Assembly (NCBI GenBank): GCA_027596075.1 | Contig: JADGJC010000158.1 | Coordinates: forward strand, 28,790 to 92,789 | DNA length: 64,000 nt | From: Rhizophlyctis rosea | Lineage: Eukaryota; Chytridiomycota; Chytridiomycetes; Rhizophlyctidales; Rhizophlyctidaceae | Direction of reading: 5' to 3' | In this document: piece after piece, positions 14,352 through 25,021 of the stretch | Position numbering within the stretch: position 1 is the stretch's first letter | How the letters are laid out: each line of letters starts with the position of its first letter | The notes under the pieces: generated by a model | What the model saw: only the letters and a program-made list of their open reading frames with translations | What the model was told of the DNA's origin: nothing | The model's database searches: none | Made by a program: the position numbers and the translations under genes

Positions 14352-15432
14352 ATGTCGAACAGTGTCGTGGTGTGTATGCCCTGTCCCAGCGTCGCGTTCG
14401 CGACCTCTTGAGAAATGCCGGTTGTGGGTGCAAGTCCTGAATGCTAACCCCACATTCTGTTGACCACTCACAGCCCAACGTTTACAAATGGGTCATGGAC
14501 GATGTGACGGAGAAAATGAAGGGACCCTTCGCCGAACACGGTGTAGGCGAGAATATCTTACAGGAACTCCTGCGGGTATGTTCTTGCCTTGACCTTGAGT
14601 AGTCTGCAGGCATCTGAAGGCGGACCTCTTAACCTGGTATCTTGTTTAGTCTTGGGAAGACAAAATCTCACGCATGGCTGTTGCCAACTTCCCAACCCGC
14701 TACGAAGAACCCTATGCCTATGATGGAGCAGAGGACCTCTCTCCAAATGGAAACCAGTACGGCTATGACACCAATGAAGGTCTATCACCCTACGACGGTG
14801 GCTCCAGCTCGCAGAATGGCGGTGCCAATGGATACCGTCTTCCACAAAATGACGGTGCCAATGACGACGTCAATGAAGACGCCGTTCCAAATCCTTCCAT
14901 GACAACACAGGTATGGTTCCATGGAACAAATACGGACCTACTTTCATTTATGCTGAGATGAAATGCAAACTCTCACCACAGCAAATCGACGAACTGATCC
15001 TACAAAAATGGAACAAAGCTCAATCCAAGAAAACCAGTATGTGCTCACATCTCATCCTATCCAAGAGGCAAAATTCTTCAACCGCCATACCTAACCTCAT
15101 CCCATCAGAAATCCCTCAACACGACGGCGCCGACGACGATGACGACGATGATGACGACGACGAAGTAGCTGAGGAGATTGGTTCCGACCTGGATGACGAC
15201 GAGGAAGACGACGAAGAAGCCGAGACGGAACACTTGATTCTTTGCCAGTACGAAAAGGTGAATAGGATCAAGAACAAGTGGAAGTGCACGCTGAAGGATG
15301 GCATCGTGAATGTCAATGGAAAGGATTACTTGTTCAACCGGGTATGTCTTATTTCCGAGCATACTGTTTTGTGGTTTTCGCTGTGGGTTTTGATAAAGGA
15401 TTTCGCAGGCGAACGGTGATTTCGAATGGTAA
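14352..15432 (+). CDS. TOA1: Transcription initiation factor IIA large (alpha/beta) subunit
   Basis: Six exons (14352-14369, 14474-14575, 14650-14910, 14982-15036, 15109-15341, 15409-15432) give 230 residues. The N-terminal helix-bundle part reads MSNSVV-PNVYKWVMDDVTEKM, GENILQELLRSWEDK. A Gly/Asn/Asp-rich linker follows, then QIDELILQKWNKAQ. The acidic run of Asp residues leads into the beta-barrel part HLILCQYEKVNRIKNKWKC, LKDGIVNVNGKDYLFNR and the C-terminal ANGDFEW, a classic TFIIA ending. It binds TBP and stabilises it on TATA DNA in the nucleus, with the TOA2 small subunit. First (18 bases) and last (24 bases) exons are tiny, but all junctions stay in frame and give the conserved ends. 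Confidence 0.95.
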
Positions 15433-15840
15433 AAATGCCATACGACAGTATGGCCTGTCCATCCCGCCAGTTGCACTTTTTTTTTCATATTTCAGCTCCA
15501 TATCATGCTGGGAATGTTTTGAAACATTTCCGCATGGTACAAATATAGCGTTACAGCATTACCAAAAAAGATGGGGCCCTTGTCGTTGTAGTATATCAAA
15601 CCCTTTTTCGGCCGTCAAAAGCCTGTACATACTTATGTATAAAAAACCCACAAAAAATATATCCGGTGCACTACTTCGCAATTGTTGTGAAGTCAAAATC
15701 ACATAAAATCGCAACTGATTTCGGTGTCATAGAAGTCAGGTCGTGCGCCACGTTGCCCTCTGGTCTGTGTGCAGTTTGTGGGTTATGGGGAGGAGGACAC
15801 CGAGCCCTCTCTTACACCTGACAATACTAATGTATTTACA
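15433..15840. other. Intergenic, between convergent genes
   Basis: About 400 bases between the TFIIA stop and the helicase stop. It contains poly-T and AT-rich stretches (tttttttcat; tataaaaaacccac) that suit 3' ends on both strands. No frame or RNA gene is recognised. Confidence 0.4.
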
Positions 15841-18800
15841 TCAAGGAACTCTCACATCCCCATTCTCCTCAAACCACTCACACATCCTCCTCATAAACCC
15901 CTCTCCTTCACTCTCCGCACCATCCCCCTTCTTCCCCTTCCCCTGCTCCCTCCTCCACCTCCCCTCTCCTCGAATACACGCCATATCCCCAACAATAATA
16001 CAACACTTCCTCGCCCTCGTTAACGCGACGTTCATCCGTCTACGGTCCGCCAAGAACCCGATATCGGACGTCGGGTTGGATCGTACAAGAGAGATAATGA
16101 TACATTCTTTTTCGCGGCCTTGGAAGCCGTCGACTGTTGTTTGGGTGTGGAATGGAGATTACGATTGTCAGATTTTGACCTTTCATTGCCCTTCCTCACC
16201 TCAAAGACGACAAAACAAAAGAGAAAAAGAGCATGAAACGCACCAGTCCCAATCTCAATCCCCTCCCACCGTTCCCTTAACGCCAACTTCAGCAACGCAA
16301 CCTGTGCGCTATACCCGCTGATCACACCAATATCTGCAACCTTCACGCCCTTCTCGACCAGCTTCTCCACCGTCTGAACAACAATCTCCACCTCAGACGG
16401 ATTACATTTACTGTCAACACTTAATTGCGCCGCCGACCCAGATGATGGCAACTCAGTTTGCTCCGTCATGTCTTGGTTGGAGGTGTCGATGAAGATTTGG
16501 GGGGTTGTGGTGTCCTCTTGGTGGGGAGTTTTAGATGCGTGACTGGAGTGATGATAGGGGGCGAATGGGTTGACCAACCATCTCGTTCCACGCCGTCAAT
16601 GTCTGCAAGGAGCCAGTCTTTCACTCCTTCCCACGCAACCAGCTTCCCTTCGTACAATTCATTTGATGAAAACTCCATGATTTGTTGATTCTGAATGGAA
16701 ATAGACGGGGGGTTAAAAAAATCATTCAAGGCATGATGGATAACTGGTGCAAAACTTAGACACACTTACCATGCGATACTGCACTTGCAACAGCGTTTTG
16801 ATCGTGCTGCCGTAAATGTCGAGAAGGCGGTCGAATATGGTATACTCCAAGTTTGGCGCATTAGGTGTGATGGAAGCGAGTGCGGGTGGAGGTGGAGTTT
16901 TGTTCGAAGACGTTACCCGTGTCGAAGATTTGACGGTTGGCTAATATGGTCGAGATTGTTGATGAACATTGTACACTGCAGAAGTCTACATAGAAATTCC
17001 CAAATCCGATAATTACCGGCAACTGCAAATGATCCCCAGCCAACAACAACCTCGCCTTCCCCACACTCCCACTCATGACCCCCTTTCCTCTCGAAACAGC
17101 AACCCACGCCTCCCCCTCAGTCCCCTGCGCCGCCTCATCAATCAAAATCGTATCAAACTCCACCCCATTCAACAACCTTCCCCCCGCCGTCGTCAACGTC
17201 GCCAAAACAACCTTCGCCTCCCTCACAACCCCCTCCGTAACACCCCGTTCCCTCGTCCGCAACTCCCTCCGCAAATGCTTGACGTCATCATAAAGTTTGC
17301 GCCTCTCACTGCGCATTTTGCATTTCGGGATCTTCCTAAGCGTGGCGTCAAGGTCGCGTCGGACATCAGCGACGACTTGGCCAGCGGAGCAGGTGGTGAC
17401 GATGTAGTCGAGGGAGAAGGGGGTGATGGCGGGGAGAAGACGGGCGGGGTGGCCTAGGCGGACAACGGGGTATTGGTCTTTTGCGGTCATGGTGGGGGCT
17501 AAGCGGAGGAGAAGGTTGTCTGGAGTTTCGTATTACAAGATGATGCTCAGATGTCAGCGCGCGTTATAAGACAGATGAATTGACTTCATGCCGTACCATG
17601 TCCCACCCACCTACACTGATGTTGGATGGACCGCACACCAACACTTTTTCTCCTCTCTCAACGAGCTGTCTAATAATCTCCACGCACGTGTATGTCTTTC
17701 CCGTTCCTAGATCACGAACCCCATCAGCACCCCTGGAATCACTTCAGCTCTCGACCATTCCATACCTGGCGGTCCATGCACGATTCCAACCTCCTGACTC
17801 CTCAACGCATGGCTAACAGCTTCCTTCTGGCTTTCGTTCAAAGTTTCATCAAAGAACTTCAGATCCGGTATAGGCTCGTCGAAGCCTGGCCGCTGACAGT
17901 TGAGGAGCACATTGAGGAGTGCGGATGTTGGGTTGTGGTTTTTGCGGAGAAATTGGAGACTATCTGTGAGACTGGGGCAATAAATTGATGAATGAGCTGA
18001 TGCGGGCAGTGTCCCACATGCAGCTGTGTTACGTACCGCTCGTATGTGATGTTGTTTGCTAGCTTTGATCTACAGCGGGTTTCAGCATCACAACACTTGA
18101 GATTGATCAGATCAGAAGACCAATCTTCGTGTACTCACATTCGACACCTATCAGACAACTCATCAGGGAGGTCTATCTTTAATGCGATAGTAATGGTCTG
18201 ATCTGTCACTTTCGAAACCTGTTCATCACGAACTTAGTTATCCCGCTCCTCAATGTCCTTGCACATATTACTTACCACACCCGACACTTTCCCCCACACT
18301 GCAGCCGCACCATCGCTCTCTTTTTCTTTACTCTTTTTGGACTTTCCTCGATCACTCCCGGAAGATGTGGGCGGATCGATTGAAGCGATGTCTCCCACTC
18401 TGGAGAGGTGTGAGGTCGTCAATGATTGAGAGAGAATCTTGACATGGTGAAAATCATAGCCCATACCGAAACTTATGAGGTGGAAGCGGCACCATTCCTG
18501 GTGAAACATGCTCAATATCCACTAATCTAGCACATGCCATGAGAAATATGTGTGAGTGTCCGTACTTTGAAATGCTGCGTCAGTATTTGCTGCTCCTTAC
18601 GTTTTGCCTCCTAGACCGGAGCGCACACCTGGCCAAAATACGAAGGTTCCTTGTCAGCTCGGTATGTTGAGGCTATGAGATCAATAGGGACCCTCACACA
18701 CCCGCTATTCGGACATTGCTCAAAGCAATACCCCGTTTTTGGAGGTCCTGTTGTGAGCAGTTCTCGTAAAGGGAAGCTACTTCGGCCAATTCTGCATCCC

Positions 18801-18870
18801 GCTCTGTGTTGACTAGTTGGCAGAGGCTGTCCATCCAATGTTCCAAGCGAACGCCTGTGTCGTCACCCAT
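15841..18870 (-). CDS. HCS1: UPF1/SMUBP2-type superfamily 1 helicase (HCS1/IGHMBP2 orthologue)
   Basis: A many-exon gene starting [16 protein letters not shown] and continuing with a family-typical N-terminus ([31 protein letters not shown]). Helicase motifs appear in order: motif Q/I region [14 protein letters not shown], Walker A GPPGTGKT (an intron splits the third-last Gly codon), [15 protein letters not shown], Walker [58 protein letters not shown] and [19 protein letters not shown]. The family unwinds DNA and RNA 5' to 3'; yeast Hcs1 binds DNA polymerase alpha and human IGHMBP2 acts with ribosomes. The human R3H and AN1 zinc-finger tail is absent, as in Hcs1. After the helicase core there is a basic and acidic segment ending [10 protein letters not shown]. 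Confidence 0.92.
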
Positions 18871-19882
18871 ATTGACCTTGAAAGTGCCTGTGGGCTGCAA
18901 GGCAATCGGTTCGAAGTATGTACGGGAAGTTTGCAGATTGGTGGTTTGAAATATTTGAAACAGATGAAGCGATCGTGAATCAGGACAACCGCGTTTCACT
19001 GACCAACACCCACTTCACCACCTTGTGTAACAGTCCAGTCACAGACATATGACAGGACCCCTATGGGGTTCAAACCCAACGAACTAACCCCTACGCAGGG
19101 TTGAGGTCTCGCCAGTGCCAGAGCAAGTCATAGCAATCTTAATGAACACGACCCAAGCATTATTTCACACGACGCGGAGGGAGTGAATCCCGCAAACCTC
19201 CGGTCCCCTAGGGGGCACGCCAGAGTGTGCAGGTATCGTGCATGGATGGGGCAGATGACATGGGTGTAAGTTCACAGGGACATGAATCCAGAGTGGGAAG
19301 CATGTTGTTGAGAAAAGCAGCATGCGGTGAAGCACATGAACAGCCGACCTGGCCTGCTTGCCGTAGACTTAGCACGATAGTACTAGTCCTGCTGCAAGGT
19401 TGAACCCTCGCGGGTATTGTGTGCCTGATCATCCATTCAGTGAGGCATGGTGCACCAAGCTTACAGAAGGGAAACGCAGTCCGTTCTCGATAGGGAGAAC
19501 GCAAGTTTATATTGCTGGTCAGTCTGGTTTTGTGTCCGAAGGAGACTCTGGACCCTCTCCAAGGACCCTGAGGATTCTCCCGAACGCGTGGCTTATAATG
19601 CGCAGTGATGATGATGATGATGATGATGCGAATGTTGACCAGCATGACGCGTGTGTGTGGGGACTGGTGAGGGACCCCAAAAATTTCCATTTGCTCTCTC
19701 CACTCTCTCCACTACTTATCTTCAGGGATTCGTTAACCTTGACTTTTTTGACCAGTACCCCACACTTACCTACAAACACCTCCCACAAACAACAACCCTC
19801 CCTTCCCTGACACCAATTGCGGGTGGTCAACTCTTTGCTCGTTGCATCACCTCCACCTACCCAGTTCCTACCCTTCCCTGCT
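18871..19882. other. Divergent intergenic region (helicase / YdcZ-type transporter)
   Basis: About 1 kb. A GAT/ATG trinucleotide run lies at about 19604-19628 and is listed separately. A short inverted repeat, CGGAGG...CCTCCG, lies near 19172-19200. Around 19050-19080 the sequence GGGGTTCAAACCC resembles a T loop, but no tRNA can be folded from its flanks. Otherwise no gene is seen. Confidence 0.4.
19604..19628. repeat. GAT trinucleotide microsatellite
   Basis: About eight consecutive gat units follow 'gcagt'. The run is non-coding in any gene called here and lies about 260 bases upstream of the transporter start. Length is likely to vary between strains. Confidence 0.8.
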
Positions 19883-21170
19883 ATGGTCAGCTGGACAATA
19901 GTGCTCGCCTTCCTAGGCGGCGCCTGCTTGGCAATACAAGGCGGAATGAACGGCACGCTCAAAACAAAAGCTAACAACTCAACAACCTTCGCCGCAACAT
20001 TCAGCTTCACCGTCGGTACTATCCCACTTCTCATATATTGGTTGGCAGAAACCAAAGGTCAAAAGCCATCAACAGAAGAACTGGCCACAGGTACTTCCCA
20101 CTTCCCACCCGCCCTTTTCCCACCCGTCACCTAAACTACTGCCGTCATCCAGTACCATGGTGGGGCTTCATCGGTGGCGCCCTAGGCTGCTGGTTCATCG
20201 CCTCAACCGCATACCTCGTCACCCGTCTAGGCGGCGCCATGGTCTTCGGTACAGCCGTCGCATCCCAAATGGCCATGGCCGTCATATTGGACGCATTTGC
20301 CCTCGTAGGTCTCATCAAACGTACCGCAACACCAGAACGCATAATCGGGCTCCTCATCAACATTCTGGGGGTGTTGTTCATCTCTGTTGATGTCGATGGC
20401 TGGATACGCAAGCGGGTCAAGGGGAGGAGATCTCAACGCCAGGATGCGAATGGAAGCAATACAGCGGTCGACACACAAAGTTCATGGGGTGTCGACAACA
20501 ACACAAAAATCGAGATCGAGGACGTAGATGCACAACCACCGCCCTCCCCCCCAACCGCCCAATCCACATCCCTAACAACCCTTCCAAGCACCCAAACCCT
20601 CCTCCAACCTACCCCTCCACCAACAAAACCCACCCGCAAACTGCCCCTAGACCCAACAATCATCTTCGCCGTCATAGCAGGGTGCTGCATCTCCATCCAA
20701 GCCGGCGTAAACGGCACCCTAGGTCGCCATACCATCCCTTCCTTCGCATCATTCTACTCTTTTGCATCTGGCACAGCCATCCTGTATGTCTTCCTATTGG
20801 CGGACTTCAGGTGGGGGAAAGCAAAGGGGTTGAATGTAAGGAAGGCGTTGAAGGCAACACCGTGGTGGGCCTATTTGGGTGGTATTTGTGGTAAGCACTC
20901 ATTGTTTTTGTTCGCATACGATAGGTAAGGGCTTCCAATGAAAACAATGCCACTTTCGCAGGTGCAATATACGTGATCATAGTAGTCGTCATCACACCTC
21001 AACTAGGCGCGGCCATTCTTCTGGGCGCCAGTGTATGTGCCCAAGTCATCACCGCGGTCATCATGGACCACTTTGCCCTCTTCAACCTACCCCACAAACG
21101 GGCCCGTCCCGGTCGTCTCTTCGGCGCATTGCTGATGATCTGTGGCGTCGTGCTAATTATCTTATATTAG
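19883..21170 (+). CDS. Duplicated YdcZ/DUF606-type drug/metabolite transporter (two halves in one chain)
   Basis: Three exons (19883-20090, 20153-20890, 20962-21170) encode 384 residues. The protein consists of two similar membrane halves. Half one has AFLGGACLAIQGGMNGTL, VPWWGFIGGALGCWF and FGTAVASQMAMAVILDAFAL. Half two has FAVIAGCCISIQAGVNGTL, TPWWAYLGGICGAIYVI and LLGASVCAQVITAVIMDHFAL. Between them is a hydrophilic linker of about 75 residues rich in Pro, Thr and Gln. Bacterial YdcZ proteins have one five-helix half and pair up; here both are fused. Substrate unknown. The start is the first ATG before the hydrophobic helix WTIVLAFLGG. Confidence 0.88.
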
Positions 21171-21443
21171 TGTCCAGGGTTCCGGGCATTTTTGGTTGTA
21201 AGAGGTGTAGATAGTCAAACACTTGCGAGAAGGCTAGAATGGCACTTTCCATTTGTACATATATTTTCACAAGTAGCACATCAACGCCAACCGTTCCGAG
21301 GAACGGAAGGGTCGCATCGTCTGTAGATATTTAGATGTCTAGCTAGACTAATTATAATGGCACTCTAATATAGACCACGGGAGGAGAAACCTATCTCTTT
21401 CCTTCATCTGACAAGCGTATGGTATCTATATCAGTGAAAAGTG
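21171..21443. other. Intergenic, between convergent genes
   Basis: Under 300 bases of 3' flanks. It contains a short perfect inverted word (CCGTTCC-gagGAACGG) near 21291-21306 that might serve as a transcription end signal. No gene. Confidence 0.35.
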
Positions 21444-23981
21444 TTAGCCAGTCACTCTACGAAACGGGACTGCGACCCAGACTGTACCAAAAATCTGTCC
21501 TTCCTGCCCCGCACTCGTCGGACTCTCCATCATCAACGAATCCGTCACACTCTCCATGCTCCCTCTCGACCGGGTATCAACCAACAAGTCCCCTCTCTTT
21601 CCAATACATCCAATAGGGAACAATCCTCTATCTCTTGTCGTTTCGTTGTATCCTATTTGGAGGAAAAGAACAGCGTGGATCAACACCAAAAGAGAACAAA
21701 ATACGGCACAGTGCGAAGACTCAAGTAACAAACCTAGACACCATCCATCCCTATAGAAATGCTCCACGACCACGCTCTGTCCCTCCCGTAACGGCATCTC
21801 GTCCAGCAAGTCCGGCCGGTGGTTTTTGATGACGTTGTAGGGGACCGGTGTTGACCCGTGGATGGAGTTTTTAGGGCCTAGGACCGAAGGCGGTTCGATG
21901 TTTCCTCGCGACTCTTCGACGTCGGTTGCGTCGATGACGGTTGTGCAAGAAAGCGGGAACATCCCGCGATGGCCCGTGCGGTGTGTCCAGCCTGATGAGT
22001 TGGGAGCTCGTAGGTTAGAGATCTCTAGCTCATAGTATGTGATAATGCGGGACTACGTACCAAGACACCATTGATCCTGGAATGCCCTTTCAACCGTTAC
22101 GACCTCCCCAACAAATAATCCCAACTCATCCGCATTTCTCGGCACATGAGCCCTCACAACTCGGTACCTCCTCCTCATAGGATCATACCCACTCCCATGC
22201 GCGTCACTCGGTAATGGCATGGCGGCACCAACCACAGCACCTCCCACTGCCGCCGCTCCAACACCCATGGGATTCACCACACCCCCACCCTCCAAATCAA
22301 AAACCCTCAAACTCGCCCCCCTCTTTAAACTCGTCTCCTCCATTTCCGGCGCCCTTCCCATAGTAGTGCTCGCAACACTACTCCCACCCCCAACACTACC
22401 ATCCAAACTCGGTTTGCCGTCTCCTAACAGCCCAGCATCGCTAGCATTGGACGAGATGTACTCCTTATTCCGCGTTCCCGACCCGCGTGTCCAGTATTTG
22501 ATGGAGAACGCTATGCCGATGATGCCGAATATGATGCCGACGACGCTGCCGGCTATGTAGGGCGCGTACTGTTGAGCGGTAGTTTGACTGGATTGTTGAG
22601 TGGAGTCGTTGGATGTGGTGGTGTTGTTTGAGTTTTCGGCGGCTGCTGTTACGCCTGGGCCTGGGAAATGTGGAATATGTGACTTGTCGGTCGGGGTAAA
22701 GATATAAAGTGACACTTTGATGCACCTTACATTGGTTGAGCAGTTCCTCCGTACAAGCAGGTATTGACGCATCTGAGCAGGTCTTGCCTGATGGGAGGCA
22801 TACACTCGAACCGGACCATCCTGCGCACGAGCTACTTGCCCAACTATCTGGTAGAGGCCCGCAGATATTTGTATTTGTTACATTCCTGCGATGATATGTC
22901 AGTCGCATGATGTGAGACGAATATGAAGGCTCGACATACACTGCCGTCAGCGACTTCAGGTTGTTGATTGAGGCCCCTTTGACCTGATTGCTATCCAAAT
23001 CAAGATGTTGTAAACCTGCAAATCAGTGAGTTGACTGCAACCATGCTATCATATGTATTATTTGGTGTTACCTTGTGCCTTTCCCCAGTCGTTGGGCAGC
23101 GAGCCCTGGATTTGATTTTGCCCCAAATCCCTGAAATGACAAAACGTGAGATAATCAAAATACGCGATGTACTGCAGCGAACATACAAGTAAGTCAGTTT
23201 CGGCCATGTGAGGATTACACTGGGAAAGGGACCGCTCAGTTGATTGCCTCGCGCTTTGCTGGAAAATGGTAATCAGCTAGGGCTCAGTACAGAATGGTAC
23301 AGTGCATGTACTGACAAGGTGCTGAGCTCAGGTAAGTCGGCCAGATCTGATGTTAGTTTCTGTATTTTGTTGTTGTTGAGAGATCTGAATTGAGCGTGTT
23401 AGTCCAAGAATGGAGGTTTGACGCGTTGGACAGGGTTTGTTTGTTTACATTTCACGGAGGTTCCTACAAATAGCCACACCAAATCTGTCAATTTGAGTTG
23501 CGCGTTTTAGCATGGCATGCTGCATCTAAACTCACTTCAAGCGCCCGAGGACAGCAATATCTGATAGTTGGTTGTTGTCCAGTTGTCTGCCATTGAGTGC
23601 AAATAAGAATGACAGATTTGAGGCTTGCACGGGAACATGAGACCCACGTACAATATGCGAAGTTGAGACAAGTGCGCCAGCTCCTCCGGCAGTGACACCC
23701 ATCCGTTGTCACCCGCATACAATTCCTGCAAGTCTTTCACGTTCTGAAGCGCGGCAGCAGCCACGCCAAGGGGAGCTCGTCCAGTAATGTTGAGAGACGT
23801 CATATGCCCTGTTTCGTCGCATTGGAAGATATGGTAGGACCGCCCAAACTGTGTGACAGGAGAAGGGATAAGCGAGTCTTCTGGACTCCGTGCTATAGCA
23901 GAAGTTTCCCACCTCACAGCACTCCGGTCCCGCAGGTATGAAGCCAGGGACCCAGGCACCCAGAGCCGTGCAGTCCGCCAT
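21444..23981 (-). CDS. LRR receptor-like membrane protein with two cytoplasmic SH3 domains
   Basis: A many-exon gene, several exons corresponding to single LRRs. The N-terminus MADCTALGAWVPGF and PECCE, QCDETGHMTSLNITG look like a plant-type LRR cap (DC..L, CC, C). LRRs follow (LQNVKDLQELYAGDNGW, LPEELAHLSQLRIL, then LQHLDLDSNQVKG). A Cys-rich cap CGPLPDSWASSSC and an Asn/Thr/Ser/Gln-rich stalk lead to a membrane span (YIAGSVVGIIFGIIGIAFS, then KYW). The cytoplasmic part has a Gly/Ala-rich stretch and two SH3 domains: RVVRAHVPRNADELGLFVGE...WCLG...GMFP, and NVIKNHRPDLLDEMPLREGQ...DGWCLG...RGLFPIGCI. No kinase domain. No signal peptide is visible, so a first exon may lie upstream of 23981. Likely a signalling or adhesion receptor; ligand unknown. 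Confidence 0.8.
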
Positions 23982-25021
23982 TATGTCCTACGGGAACGCT
24001 ACTTAGGTGAAACGTCCAGCGCGTGCCGGTGAAGCAGGCTATTGTAGTTGGTCGGTGAACAAGTTTTGGGGGTTGCAATAAGTCGGTGTGGGTATTATTA
24101 GCAATGGCTTCGACGGACAGACAAGCTTTCCGGGAGTTGAGTTGATCCGAGGGAGACCTTCTGGCAGCAACAAGTGGCAGGGCCTTTTGGGGCCTGCTTT
24201 GTGACCGCGCGCAGCCCGCGCGTGCAACATGTGGCTGGGGGGGTGTGAGACAGAGTCAATTTGAGATGTAAACAAACAGGGTCGTTATTGAGAAGTGCAC
24301 AACACAACCGACCCGATAGCTAATAGACACCAAATATCATCTGATGGGAATGTGGGAGGTAAGATGAATTTCATCACTAAGCTGCCAAAACTTGATTGAA
24401 ATTATACAAAGTCTCAACCCATGTATGACTGAATTGCATACTGCCCACGTCGAGTTGATGAAAGTTGGACATGCAATCAGTTGACATACAGTCCCACCCA
24501 GCCCTGTTTGCATAAGCGTCGACCCTCACTCATCTCCATCTGACTGCCGCATGAGCTCTATTGGCGACATGTTCTCAATGGGCCGTAACAGCTCGGGGTA
24601 TGTCAACATCATGCATCATGGTGCACTTTATTGGACCCTGATACCGTGGCGGTCAGCAATCTAAGCCACATCCGATGTGTAACCGTGCCGTCCACGCCAA
24701 TGGGCACCTGCGCGCTGTGGGCTGTCAGGTCCCAGTCGGTCCTTTGCAGGTTGAAACTCATACTTCCATTGTCCAAGATCTCTCATTCCACACCAAAAGG
24801 TTCATTGTCTGACCTCCAATACTCACCTTTACATAACTGACGACGAGCCGTTTCACCCTTTTGCTTATACTGACCCACTCCATATTTTCATTTGACGGCC
24901 GACAACAGTCCCTTCTCACGGCAGACCGCCTCGCTTCCCATAGTTCTAACGTACTTTCGAGTTGGGCACGAGCAACAGTTTTTCGAAGTCATAGCCTGAG
25001 ACCAGACCACACCACCTAACC
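23982..25021. other. Divergent intergenic region (LRR receptor / dynein intermediate chain)
   Basis: About 1 kb. It holds one exact GTAAACAAA at 24268-24276. A GC-rich inverted word CGCGCG-cagcc-CGCGCG lies near 24206-24224. It may also hold a missing signal-peptide exon of the receptor, but I could not find one. The last 150 bases before the dynein gene are Pyr-rich. Confidence 0.4.

Noticed and set aside
15105..15488. Minus-strand open frame opposite TFIIA
   Set aside because: It is the antisense of the acidic Asp/Glu run of TFIIA, which gives a Val/Ile/Ser-rich artefact.
19050..19085. tRNA gene suggested by GGGGTTCAAACCC
   Set aside because: No matching acceptor, D or anticodon arms could be folded on either strand.
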